Below, piece by piece: positions 37,639 to 46,477 of a stretch of DNA of 64,000 nucleotides. A program made the position numbers and the translations under genes. This DNA is from Lysinibacillus agricola. GTDB taxonomy: Bacteria; Bacillota; Bacilli; Bacillales_A; Planococcaceae. Under the pieces are notes generated by a model that was not told the origin of the DNA, did no database searches, and was given only the letters and a program-made list of their open reading frames with translations. Numbering within the stretch: position 1 is the stretch's first letter; each line of letters opens with the position of its first letter. The stretch spans positions 1,243,501-1,307,500 of the forward strand of contig NZ_CP067341.1 in the NCBI RefSeq assembly GCF_016638705.1. The letters are read 5' to 3'.

Positions 37639-38202
37639 ATGGAAAAACAAGTGAAGGAAAAGAATGAACTATGGGAATGGACTAAGGCACTTCTAATTGC
37701 ATTTGCGATTGCAGCAATTATTCGTTATTTTTTATTTACACCCATTGCAGTAGATGGCGAGTCCATGATGCCAACCCTTGAAGATGGTGACCGTATGATC
37801 GTGAATAAAATTGGTTATAAAATAGGTGAACCAAAACGCTTTGATATTGTTGTGTTTCACGCTCCAGAGCAGAAAAACTATATTAAACGTGTTATTGGAC
37901 TACCAGGAGATACATTGGAATATAAAAATGATCAATTATACATTAACGGTGAACCGCTAGATGAGCCTTATTTAGATGCCTACAAATCACAAATTACAGA
38001 AGGTACATTAACAGAGGATTTTACATTAAAAGACATTGATGTAAAACTCGATGTAATTCCAGAGGGCTATGTTTTCGTTATGGGAGACAATCGTCGATAC
38101 AGTAGGGACAGTCGTGATATTGGTATCGTCGATCAAAAAGAGATTATTGGTAATACAAGTCTGATTTTCTGGCCGTTTAGTGATATTAAAATTGTAAAGT
38201 AA
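37639..38202 (+). CDS. lepB: Type I signal peptidase (S26A)
   Basis: 187 residues: one N-terminal membrane helix (LLIAFAIAAIIRYFLF), then the Ser-Lys dyad: serine in DGESMMPTL and lysine in NYIKRVIGLPGD. A MGDNRRYSRDSRDIG box follows. Length matches the Gram-positive P-type SipS/SipT enzymes. Cleaves signal peptides outside the membrane. Placed between rplS and rbgA, unlike B. subtilis, where this slot is empty. Confidence 0.96.
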   Translation: MEKQVKEKNELWEWTKALLIAFAIAAIIRYFLFTPIAVDGESMMPTLEDGDRMIVNKIGYKIGEPKRFDIVVFHAPEQKNYIKRVIGLPGDTLEYKNDQLYINGEPLDEPYLDAYKSQITEGTLTEDFTLKDIDVKLDVIPEGYVFVMGDNRRYSRDSRDIGIVDQKEIIGNTSLIFWPFSDIKIVK

Positions 38203-38208
38203 TACTTG

Positions 38209-38239
38209 AAAGGGAGGGCTAACACTCCCTTTTTCTTTT
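38209..38239 (+). terminator. Terminator of lepB
   Basis: AAAGGGAG / CTCCCTTT stem and a T-rich tail. Confidence 0.82.
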
Positions 38240-38257
38240 AGTTTAGGAGGTATAGAT

Positions 38258-39133
38258 ATGACTATACAATGGTTTCCAGGGCATATGGCGAAGGCCCGAA
38301 GAGAAGTAACAGAAAAATTAAAGCTCGTTGATATTATTTTTGAATTAATAGATGCACGTTTACCTCTATCTTCGCGTAATCCGATGATAGACGAAGTGAT
38401 CAATCAAAAACCGCGTCTCCTTATCTTAAATAAGGCAGATATGGCAGATGAGCAGGAAACACGTAAGTGGGTAGAGTACTTTGCACAACGTGGTCATAAG
38501 GCAGTAGCAATTAATTCTCTTGAAGGTAAAGGATTACAGCAGGTTACAAAGGCTGCCCAAGAAATATTAAAAGAAAAATTTGAGCGTATGAAGGCGCGTG
38601 GGATGAAGCCAAGAGCCATTCGCGCAATGATTGTTGGAATTCCAAACGTAGGGAAATCAACGCTGATTAACCGACTAGCGAAGAAAAATATCGCAAAAAC
38701 AGGGAATACTCCAGGGGTAACTAAGGCTCAGCAATGGATAAAGGTTGGTAAGGAGCTTGAATTACTCGATACACCAGGTATTTTATGGCCGAAGTTTGAA
38801 GATCAGGAAGTAGGTTACAAATTAGCCTTAACAGGAGCTATAAAGGATACTATAACAAATATGGAGGATTTAGCTGTATATGGTCTACGCTTTTTATCCA
38901 TTCATTATCCGGCACGAATGGAAGAACGCTATGGCTTCCAGTTTGTACATGAAGATTTAGTTGAGACTTTCGACCATATCGGTAAACTTCGTCGTGTGTT
39001 CGGTCCTGGTGGAGAAATCGATTATGATCAAGTAGCTCAACTAATCGTTCGAGATATTCGTGGTTTACAATTAGGTAAACTAACATTTGATTTTGTTGAC
39101 GAACAACTTGAAAAAGAAACAGAGCAGCAATAA
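38258..39133 (+). CDS. rbgA: Ribosome biogenesis GTPase RbgA (YlqF)
   Basis: 291-residue circularly permuted GTPase needed for late 50S assembly. Begins with the family motif [14 protein letters not shown]4 (NKADMAD) precedes G1 ([14 protein letters not shown]) and G3 (DTPGILWP), with the ANTAR-like C-terminal domain after residue 200. Ribosome site TAGGAGG. Confidence 0.97.
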   Translation: MTIQWFPGHMAKARREVTEKLKLVDIIFELIDARLPLSSRNPMIDEVINQKPRLLILNKADMADEQETRKWVEYFAQRGHKAVAINSLEGKGLQQVTKAAQEILKEKFERMKARGMKPRAIRAMIVGIPNVGKSTLINRLAKKNIAKTGNTPGVTKAQQWIKVGKELELLDTPGILWPKFEDQEVGYKLALTGAIKDTITNMEDLAVYGLRFLSIHYPARMEERYGFQFVHEDLVETFDHIGKLRRVFGPGGEIDYDQVAQLIVRDIRGLQLGKLTFDFVDEQLEKETEQQ

Positions 39134-39135
39134 TG

Positions 39136-39184
39136 AAAACTGTCATACTCACGTCATAAATCGTGAGCGTGACAGTTTTTCTTT
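39136..39184 (+). terminator. Terminator of rbgA
   Basis: Outer AAAACTGTCA / TGACAGTTTT and inner CTCACG / CGTGAG stems, followed by a T-run. Confidence 0.88.
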
Positions 39185-39383
39185 TAGGAATACGTCTTCT
39201 TGCCGATATAGGATATAGAGCATGAAAAAGAAGTTATAATTATTTTGGGATTAGCGTCCTTCTGAAATGAATGTGCATTCAAGTACATATTGTGGAAAGC
39301 GCAAAAGCGTTAAGGTGAATCCTTAGCTTGAAAGAAACGAAAAACGTACTAGAACTTAAAATTAACGATTTGGGAGTAAATAG

Positions 39384-40142
39384 ATGAAAACGATTAAAGA
39401 AATCACTACAGCTTTGAAGGAAGCGGAGGAATGGCAGGACTGGATGGTAGGAGTAGAGAGTGATGAACGTGCGGGTGTGCAAAAGGCTTGGCTAAGCTGG
39501 AAAAAGCGCCAAGATAAAAAACAACAGCTACTGCAGGAACATCAAACGAAAGTTGATTTCGATCAAAGCTACGGAGGAAAAGAAGTCTTCATTGCAGGGG
39601 TAGATGAAGCAGGACGTGGACCTTTAGCAGGACCAGTAGTAACTGCTGCTGTTATTTTACCCTCAAACTGCGAGGTTCTTGTCGGATTAAATGATTCAAA
39701 GCAATTATCAAAGGATAAACGCAATGCCTATGCTGCTTTAATAAAAGAACATGCATTAAGTTATTTTATCCATTTCCAATCAGCGCAACAAATTGATGAA
39801 TTAAATATCTACGAAGCGACAAAACAATCGATGAAGACAAGTGTAGAATCGTTATCTATTAAGCCTAATTATGTGCTAGTTGATGCTATGACACTGCCAA
39901 TCTCTATTCCACAGGATTCAATTATTAAAGGGGATGCGAAAAGCTTAGCTATTGCAGCTGCATCGATATTAGCGAAAACGGCTCGAGATGATTATATGGA
40001 TCAATTGGACAACGAATTCCCTATGTATGGTTTTGCTCAGCATGCAGGATATGGTACAAAGCAACATTTAAAAGCACTTGAAGAATTCGGCCCAACGAGC
40101 CATCATCGCAAGTCGTTTGAGCCGATAAAGTCAATGCTTTAA
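39384..40142 (+). CDS. rnhB: Ribonuclease HII
   Basis: Removes ribonucleotides from DNA. 252 residues with the catalytic GVDEAGRGPLAGPV near residue 73, LNDSKQLSK, and the later acidic residues in VDAMTLP and TARDDYMDQL. An N-terminal helical extension of about 70 residues is usual in Bacilli. The stop is followed directly by a family 2 left end (CTTCTTTCA). Confidence 0.97.
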   Translation: MKTIKEITTALKEAEEWQDWMVGVESDERAGVQKAWLSWKKRQDKKQQLLQEHQTKVDFDQSYGGKEVFIAGVDEAGRGPLAGPVVTAAVILPSNCEVLVGLNDSKQLSKDKRNAYAALIKEHALSYFIHFQSAQQIDELNIYEATKQSMKTSVESLSIKPNYVLVDAMTLPISIPQDSIIKGDAKSLAIAAASILAKTARDDYMDQLDNEFPMYGFAQHAGYGTKQHLKALEEFGPTSHHRKSFEPIKSML

Positions 40143-40188
40143 CTTCTTTCACAAATGTTTTATGTAGCGACAGCAAATAGCATACTAA
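40143..40188 (+). repeat. Family 2 repeat split by element E, left part
   Basis: CTTCTTTCA right after the rnhB stop plus a GTAGCGACAGCAAA cassette trace. The matching right end (AGACGCCAATTACGCCAAGG, then AGTAATTGAT) lies beyond element E at 40593-40623. Together they form one family 2 element into which E inserted. Confidence 0.55.
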
Positions 40189-40589
40189 AAATAAAAGGCT
40201 CTCCGCCAAAGTTAGGAATGGCATTAGTTAAAACGTATATCATGTGGTTAAGTTGATCTTCGTTCCGACTGGGCGACTCCTTGGGGATCAGCGTCACAGA
40301 TGAGACCCTGGAGCGAGCCATCAGAGGAACGAAGGCTAAAAGCATCACGTCCTGTGATAACGCCTTCGTGACCAACATCGTGCTGTTGCTGTCGCTACGC
40401 TTTCGCACATACAAAACCCTCTGCTGCCGCTACGTTAGCACTACGCTTTCGCGCAAAAAACATCTGTTGGCCCAAGCGGCTCATCGGACGCCCCTAGGAA
40501 GCTCTGCTCTGCGCGAAAGCGAAACGTCAGCGGCAAAGGCCCAGGCGGAACGGAAATCACCCCACGTGATGGTGGTGAGCCAAATAAAA
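40189..40589. mobile_element. Family 1 MITE-like element E with 8-bp target duplication
   Basis: Element spans 40197-40581 with AAATAAAA at 40189-40196 and 40582-40589. Left end GGCTCTCCGCCAAAG, right end CACGTGATGGTGGTGAGCC. It contains the core hairpin (40329-40369), two cassettes between CCAAC (40372) and GTTGG (about 40466), and one more cassette near 40505-40540. A plus-strand frame is open through it into ylqG. 40269-40502 matches 20201-20434 in reverse over 234 bp. Confidence 0.84.
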
Positions 40590-40637
40590 AATAGACGCCA
40601 ATTACGCCAAGGAGTAATTGATGAAAGGAGTACGTAT

Positions 40638-42530
40638 ATGACAGCCACATCTTTTAATCCGATTCAAATGCAACAAGCTGCGGTAACCTCAACTAATCAG
40701 CCACTTGCTTTAAAACAAGGACAAGTATTTCATGGAACGATTAAACAATTATATCCAGATCAAACGGCAGAGATACAAGTTGGTCATCAGAAGTTTATTG
40801 CTAAACTCGAAGTGCCACTAAAAGCAGGTGACGCCCATTTCTTTCAAGTAACTGGTATAAACCCACAAACAGAACTAAAAGTTGTTACGGGTCCTATGGC
40901 GCAAACGGCATCCCAGAGTCAACAAATTAATCAGTTACTTGAATCGATGAATTTACCAAAGACGGCTGAAATGCAACAGCTTCTTGCCCATTTTATGAAA
41001 GCACAGCTACCGATTTCAAAGGAGCAACTGACGCAGGCAGAAATGTGGATGAAGGCATTACCAGATGGCATTACTAAACTAGATGCTCTACAAGCCATTC
41101 AAAAAATGGTGGAGCTTAAAATGCCTATGACAAATGACGTTTTTCAAGCGCTTATTAGTGGACAAAAAACTAGCGGCATGATTTCCGTGATGGAAAACTT
41201 CGCACAGCTTTTAGCTAAAGATACAGCTTTACCAGAGAACCTCAAGCAAAACCTAATGCAACAAATACAGGCAATTGCAAAGCCTTTTGAAGCAGAAACA
41301 GGTGGTTTAGTGCTTGCCAAGTCCGTACAAATATTAACTAATAATATGGCTTCTATGAGTGATAAGATTCAGGCCATGAATATGTTAAAGGATGCAGGGG
41401 TATTACCTCAGCAGGCAACCCTACAAAACTGGTCAAGTCTCAATGGTGTAAAGCCTGTCCAGCCAAATCAACTTCAACAGGCAGGAGAGGTTATACAAAC
41501 AATTCTATCGACAAAATCTGACAATACAAATCAGCTTGTTGACCAGCTTAAAACATGGACAGCAAATCAAAGCCTGTTAACCAATGAACAAAAACAGCCA
41601 TTAAATCAACTAATCGATAGATTTAATCAGCTACCAGCAACTAAACAAACGCTAGAGGTTTTTGCTAAACAGATGCAAGAACAACTTATAAAAGCGTTTG
41701 CAGAAAATTCTTCGGAGCGTTTGTTTACACAAGACGCCAATGCTCTTTCAGTGAAGGACCATTTATTATCGCTTTTAAAGCATGAAGCAACTTCTCCAAT
41801 ACAAAACGAAGCATTCATGCGAAGTCTTATGAAAAATAGTGTTGAATCCCCGCTATCAATGATTCAGCAGATTGTTACGCAAGCAGATGCTCATGTACAA
41901 AATTCTATGGACAGTAAAGCAATGGAACATGCACTTAAAACGGTATTAAAAAATCTAGGAGTTAGCTATGAAGCGACACTTAGTAATAAGTCAGCAGATT
42001 TACAGCAGATTGCACATCAAATAAAACCTCAGCTACATACATTATTGCAGGAAACACATGTTACTCCGCAGCTGAAGGAAGCTGCCGAAATGTTAATGGC
42101 GCGTATGAACGGCATGCAGCTAGCATCAGGGGAGAATGGCCATCAGCATCAGCTTATTATGCAAGTACCATTGGAATTCTTCGGCAAGAAAATGGATGCA
42201 ACATTACAGTGGAATGGACGCATGAAGGAAGACGGTAAAATTGATGCCAATTACGCGCGTATATTATTTTATTTACAAATGGAATCTATGAAAGAAACGG
42301 TTATTGATATGCAGGTTCAAAATCGTGTAGTTTCTGTGACAGTATTTAACGAAAATAATGATATTATTCCGCTTGCAGAACCACTAAAAGCGGCATTAAA
42401 AATAGGCCTAGCTGAAAAAGAGTATCAACTTTCAGGCGTTTTTATTAAACAATTTGAAAAATCCCAACCTGAAAAAACCCCTGTAGTAGAACAGCAGGAG
42501 GAACATAGTGGGGTGGATTTTCGCATATGA
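40638..42530 (+). CDS. ylqG: YlqG-like protein with FliK-like C-terminus
   Basis: About 630 residues, Gln/Met-rich, mostly helical. The C-terminal segment (LIMQVPLEFFGKKMDATLQW onward) resembles flagellar hook-length-control-type C-terminal domains. Position between rnhB and the FlhB-like ylqH matches B. subtilis ylqG, of unknown function. ATG 40638 follows AAAGGAG; the frame is also open for 119 codons upstream through element E, but that is repeat sequence. Overlaps ylqH by four bases. A role with the FlhB-like partner is inference. Confidence 0.75.
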   Translation: MTATSFNPIQMQQAAVTSTNQPLALKQGQVFHGTIKQLYPDQTAEIQVGHQKFIAKLEVPLKAGDAHFFQVTGINPQTELKVVTGPMAQTASQSQQINQLLESMNLPKTAEMQQLLAHFMKAQLPISKEQLTQAEMWMKALPDGITKLDALQAIQKMVELKMPMTNDVFQALISGQKTSGMISVMENFAQLLAKDTALPENLKQNLMQQIQAIAKPFEAETGGLVLAKSVQILTNNMASMSDKIQAMNMLKDAGVLPQQATLQNWSSLNGVKPVQPNQLQQAGEVIQTILSTKSDNTNQLVDQLKTWTANQSLLTNEQKQPLNQLIDRFNQLPATKQTLEVFAKQMQEQLIKAFAENSSERLFTQDANALSVKDHLLSLLKHEATSPIQNEAFMRSLMKNSVESPLSMIQQIVTQADAHVQNSMDSKAMEHALKTVLKNLGVSYEATLSNKSADLQQIAHQIKPQLHTLLQETHVTPQLKEAAEMLMARMNGMQLASGENGHQHQLIMQVPLEFFGKKMDATLQWNGRMKEDGKIDANYARILFYLQMESMKETVIDMQVQNRVVSVTVFNENNDIIPLAEPLKAALKIGLAEKEYQLSGVFIKQFEKSQPEKTPVVEQQEEHSGVDFRI

Positions 42531-42829
42531 GTGAAGAAAAATTTACTCGAAAAGAGGCTATCGCTCTCACGTATAAGTTAGGACGTTTTGATAGTCCAAC
42601 AGTCGTAGCAAAAGGAAAAGGGAAAATAGCAGAAAATATATTAGCACGCGCGAATGAGCACGATGTCCCGATTTATGAGGATCCTAACCTTGTTCAATTA
42701 CTTGGACAATTAGATTTAAATGAGTCAATTCCAGAAGAATTGTACGAAGCTGTCGCTGAGGTTTTTGCATTTATATATCGATTAGATCAACAACATGCGC
42801 AAAAATATAGAAAAAACAAAGAATTCTGA
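42527..42829 (+). CDS. ylqH: FlhB C-terminal domain homologue (YlqH)
   Basis: 100 residues matching only the cytoplasmic C-terminal domain of FlhB/YscU: ALTYK, SPTVVAKGKGKIAEN, VPIYEDP and SIPEELYEAVAEVFAFIYRL. Membrane helices are absent, and the NPTH autocleavage motif is replaced by TRKE just before ALTY. It cannot undergo FlhB-type self-cleavage. Coupled to ylqG. Related stand-alone FlhB-like proteins can substitute for the FlhB C-terminal part in some bacteria; that role here is inference. Confidence 0.85.
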   Translation: MSEEKFTRKEAIALTYKLGRFDSPTVVAKGKGKIAENILARANEHDVPIYEDPNLVQLLGQLDLNESIPEELYEAVAEVFAFIYRLDQQHAQKYRKNKEF

Positions 42830-42991
42830 TTTTCGTAAAACTCTGTTTTTAGTACACGAAGTAGAAGAAAGTGTCATATAAAAAGATAAAAAATGAACAA
42901 AAGACAAAGTGTAGACTTTATCAGAATCTTTAGTTAGAATAGATTATGTTAGTAAAACAATTTATGCAAATGTTTGATGGGAGGATGTATT

Positions 42992-44152
42992 ATGAATATC
43001 CATGAATATCAAGGGAAAGAGATTCTTAAAAAGTATGGTGTAGCTGTACCAAATGGAAAAGTTGCTTTTTCCCCTGATGAAGCAGTGAAAGTAGCGAAGG
43101 AACTTGGCTCTAATGTAACAGTAGTCAAGGCGCAAATTCATGCAGGTGGACGCGGTAAAGCAGGTGGTGTAAAAATCGCTAAAAACCTTGACGAGGTGCG
43201 TACATATGCAAAAGAATTATTAGGTAAAATTTTAGTGACTCATCAAACAGGTCCTGAGGGAAAAGAAGTAAAACGCTTATATATTGAAGAGGGTTCTGAT
43301 ATTCAAAAAGAATACTATTTAAGCTTAGTATTAGACCGCGCAACATCCCGTGTAACAATGATGGGATCTGAAGAGGGCGGCATGGATATTGAAGAAGTAG
43401 CAGAAGCACATCCAGAAAAAATCTTCAAAGAAGTTGTGGATCCTGTTGTTGGGTTAACAGGCTTCCAGGCACGTCGCATGGCGTTTAATATGAATATTCC
43501 AGCAAACCTAGTAGGGAAAGCTGTTAAATTAATGTTAGGCTTATATCAAGCGTTTATCGACAAAGATGCTTCGATTGTAGAAATTAATCCACTTGTTGTA
43601 ACTGGACAAGGCGAAGTTTTAGCATTAGATGCTAAATTTAATTTCGATGCAAATGGGTTGTATCGTCATAAAGATATTGTCGAATTACGTGATTTTGATG
43701 AAGAAGATCCAAAGGAAATCGAAGCATCAAAATATGACCTTAGCTATATTTCACTAGATGGCAACATTGGCTGTATGGTTAATGGAGCTGGTCTTGCTAT
43801 GGCTACAATGGACACAATTAGCTATTATGGCGGAAGCCCCGCTAACTTCCTAGATGTAGGTGGCGGTGCAACAGCTGAAAAAGTAACAGAAGCTTTCAAA
43901 ATTATCCTTTCTGATCCACATGTAAAAGGCATTTTTGTTAACATTTTTGGCGGAATTATGAAATGTAACATTATCGCTGAGGGTGTTGTAACAGCTGCCA
44001 AAGAAATCGGCTTAGCTGTGCCGTTAGTTGTACGTTTAGAAGGTACAAATGTAGAACTTGGAAAAGAAATTTTAAATGCATCTGGTTTAAACATCGTTGC
44101 AGCAGATTCAATGGCTGACGGTGCACAAAAAATTGTGGGACTAGTAGGCTAA
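42992..44152 (+). CDS. sucC: Succinyl-CoA synthetase, beta subunit
   Basis: TCA-cycle enzyme. 386 residues with the ATP-grasp start [17 protein letters not shown], the nucleotide-binding [16 protein letters not shown] segment and the C-terminal [13 protein letters not shown] / [11 protein letters not shown] 42992 follows GGGAGGATG. sucD starts 17 bp later. Confidence 0.98.
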   Translation: MNIHEYQGKEILKKYGVAVPNGKVAFSPDEAVKVAKELGSNVTVVKAQIHAGGRGKAGGVKIAKNLDEVRTYAKELLGKILVTHQTGPEGKEVKRLYIEEGSDIQKEYYLSLVLDRATSRVTMMGSEEGGMDIEEVAEAHPEKIFKEVVDPVVGLTGFQARRMAFNMNIPANLVGKAVKLMLGLYQAFIDKDASIVEINPLVVTGQGEVLALDAKFNFDANGLYRHKDIVELRDFDEEDPKEIEASKYDLSYISLDGNIGCMVNGAGLAMATMDTISYYGGSPANFLDVGGGATAEKVTEAFKIILSDPHVKGIFVNIFGGIMKCNIIAEGVVTAAKEIGLAVPLVVRLEGTNVELGKEILNASGLNIVAADSMADGAQKIVGLVG

Positions 44153-44169
44153 GGAAGGCAGGGAGAACA

Positions 44170-45072
44170 ATGGCTGTATTTATTAACAAAGATACGAAGG
44201 TAATTGTACAAGGGATTACGGGCGAAACAGCGCTTTTCCATACGAAGCAAATGCTTGAGTATGGTACTAAAATTGTAGCAGGTGTTACACCGGGTAAAGG
44301 TGGTCTTGAAATCGAAGGAGTACCTGTGTTCAATACTGTAGCAGAAGCTGTAGCTGCGACAGGCGCGACAACTTCAGTTATTTATGTACCTGCTCCATTT
44401 GCTGCAGACGCTATTTTAGAGGCTGTTGATGCTGAATTAGAATTAACAATCTGTATTACTGAGCATATTCCTGTCCTTGATATGGTTAAGGTTAAACGTT
44501 ATATGGAAGGTAAAAAGACGCGCCTAGTAGGTCCAAACTGTCCAGGTGTCATTACGGCAGATGAATGTAAGATTGGTATTATGCCTGGTTATATTCATAC
44601 AAAAGGACATGTAGGAGTTGTTTCTCGCTCTGGTACATTAACATATGAAGCTGTGCACCAATTAACACAAGCTGGTATTGGTCAAACTACAGCTGTTGGT
44701 ATCGGTGGAGACCCTGTCAATGGTACAAACTTTATCGATGTTTTGGAAGCGTTTAACAACGATCCAGAAACATATGCAGTTGTTATGATTGGGGAAATTG
44801 GAGGTACAGCTGAAGAAGAAGCGGCTGAGTGGATTAAAGCGAATATGACGAAACCTGTCGTTGGCTTTATCGGTGGGCAAACAGCGCCTCCAGGTAAACG
44901 TATGGGTCACGCTGGTGCTATTATTTCTGGTGGTAAAGGGACAGCAACAGAGAAAATTAAGGCAATGAATGCTGCTGGTATTGAAGTAGCAGAGACGCCA
45001 TCTGTTATTGGTGAAACGCTTATTAAAGTAATCAAAGAAAAAGGGCTGTACGAAAAGTGTAAAACCCATTAA
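44170..45072 (+). CDS. sucD: Succinyl-CoA synthetase, alpha subunit
   Basis: 300 residues: CoA-binding Rossmann N-terminus ([19 protein letters not shown]), VGPNCPGVI, and the active-site histidine in [16 protein letters not shown] that is phosphorylated in catalysis. Pairs with SucC. Ribosome site GGGAG and own terminator downstream. Confidence 0.98.
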   Translation: MAVFINKDTKVIVQGITGETALFHTKQMLEYGTKIVAGVTPGKGGLEIEGVPVFNTVAEAVAATGATTSVIYVPAPFAADAILEAVDAELELTICITEHIPVLDMVKVKRYMEGKKTRLVGPNCPGVITADECKIGIMPGYIHTKGHVGVVSRSGTLTYEAVHQLTQAGIGQTTAVGIGGDPVNGTNFIDVLEAFNNDPETYAVVMIGEIGGTAEEEAAEWIKANMTKPVVGFIGGQTAPPGKRMGHAGAIISGGKGTATEKIKAMNAAGIEVAETPSVIGETLIKVIKEKGLYEKCKTH

Positions 45073-45078
45073 AATGGA

Positions 45079-45113
45079 AGATGTAGCACATTGTGGCTAC
45101 ATCTTTTTCTTTT
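45079..45113 (+). terminator. Terminator of sucCD
   Basis: AGATGTAGC / GCTACATCT stem followed by TTTTTCTTTT. Confidence 0.88.
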
Positions 45114-45197
45114 CCCTTATTTAGACACTGCTTAACTTGCTTCTAATAGAAGTATGTTCAAGCAAATGTGATTTCTTACTTCCTACTTCTTCAGTTT

Positions 45198-45442
45198 AAC
45201 TTATTTCAGCAGAAGTCTCCCACCTCTATAGGTGGTGAGATGAATGCGGATTTAAGTTACTTTTCAAACATCCGTTTAAATAGAGGAACTCAGTCTAAGA
45301 GCGCCACGTCCTGTGGCAACGACTGAGTGACCAACATCACGTTGGCCCAAAGCCTCCTGCGGATGTCACGGAATCGGAAAGGAGTTCTTTGTGCAGGCAC
45401 AAAGCCGATTCCGGACGCAATTTTGCCGAGGCATAATTGATA
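45198..45442 (+). repeat. Family 2 structured repeat, full-length cassette-free copy
   Basis: Begins AACTTATTTCAGC and ends TTTTGCCGAGGCATAATTGA. It includes hairpin CCCACCTCTATAGGTGGTGAG, the core hairpin ACTCAGTC-GCCAC-GTGGC-GACTGAGT (45288-45328), then CCAACatcacGTTGG, then CGGAATCGG / CCGATTCCG (45369-45413) with inner TTTGTGC / GCACAAA. No cassette. No terminal inverted repeat and no clear target duplication. It fills most of the sucD-dprA gap. Confidence 0.75.
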
Positions 45443-45488
45443 AGGAATGCGGTCATTTAATTTCTTCTATATAAAAGGAGGCTTTTAA

Positions 45489-46385
45489 ATGATTTTTTCA
45501 GTCGATACACAGAGATTACTAGCTTTACATTATGTATACCCATTACCACTTCAGAAACTTCAGCAACTGTTGTCCCCTGTGGATGTATTCAGTTATTTTG
45601 AAGAAGCGCCCCCTTATGAAATTGCAAAAGCACTGCAAATATCATCGCAGAGAGCCTTGCGAATTTCTAGGAGTTTTCGACAAATTATGACATTGTCGTT
45701 TGAAGAGGCCTATGAACGGGCCCTTATTTTCCCCATACCTTTTCATCATCCTTTTTATCCGGCGCAATTATTTGAAATATCCAGTCCACCTACTGTATTG
45801 TATGTGAAAGGTCAGCGTTCTATATTAACGAAAGAAAAACAAGTAGCCATTATAGGCTCTAGAAAGGCTACGGCTTATACAAAGACTGCGATGGATCTAA
45901 TCGTTCCACCTCTTGTAGAACATGGATATACAGTTGTGAGCGGGCTTGCAAGAGGGGCAGATACGATAGCTCATGAGACAACTTTAAAAGTTGGTGGTTC
46001 CACAATTGCAGTACTTGGTCACGGTTTTAATTATATATACCCTAAGGAAAACCAGTCTCTCGCTGAGCATATGGCGGAGCATCAGTTACTTGTCACAGAG
46101 TATCCTCCATATATGAAGCCTGAGAAATGGCATTTTCCAATGCGTAACCGAATAATTAGTGGACTGTCCAAGGCTTTAGTTGTAACAGAAGCTGCGTTAA
46201 GAAGTGGAACGCTTATCACAACAGAATACGCATTAGAGCAAGGTAAAGATGTATTTGTTGTACCAGGACCAATTGATGCGGAGCAATCAAAAGGCACAAA
46301 TAAATTACTATTAGAAGGCGCTATTCCAGTGTGTAATGGTCACGATATCGTTGAAACACTTGCGCTCTTTTCTAACAAAAATTGA
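45489..46385 (+). CDS. dprA: DNA-processing protein DprA
   Basis: Loads RecA on incoming single-stranded DNA in transformation. 298 residues: an N-terminal SAM-like region and a Rossmann-type DprA domain with AIIGSRKATAYT, VSGLARGADTIAHE, IAVLGHGFNYIYP and SEYPP-like TEYPP. Family 2 repeat upstream; ribosome site AAAGGAGG. Confidence 0.96.
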   Translation: MIFSVDTQRLLALHYVYPLPLQKLQQLLSPVDVFSYFEEAPPYEIAKALQISSQRALRISRSFRQIMTLSFEEAYERALIFPIPFHHPFYPAQLFEISSPPTVLYVKGQRSILTKEKQVAIIGSRKATAYTKTAMDLIVPPLVEHGYTVVSGLARGADTIAHETTLKVGGSTIAVLGHGFNYIYPKENQSLAEHMAEHQLLVTEYPPYMKPEKWHFPMRNRIISGLSKALVVTEAALRSGTLITTEYALEQGKDVFVVPGPIDAEQSKGTNKLLLEGAIPVCNGHDIVETLALFSNKN

Positions 46386-46392
46386 AAAAAAG

Positions 46393-46421
46393 TTGCATTA
46401 TCTTAAAATCTGTTATACATT
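46393..46421 (+). promoter_or_regulatory. Sigma-A promoter of topA-trmFO
   Basis: TTGCAT at 46393-46398, 17-bp spacer, TACATT at 46416-46421. Confidence 0.6.
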
Positions 46422-46477
46422 TTGCAACAGGTAACTTAAAAAAATTAGCAATAGACCTCGCTAAGGGGGAGACATAG

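Noticed and set aside
45195..45260. tnpB right end / omega RNA
   Set aside because: The CCCACCTCTATAGGTGG hairpin is suggestive, but there is no tnpB or iscB remnant, so no specific call is made.
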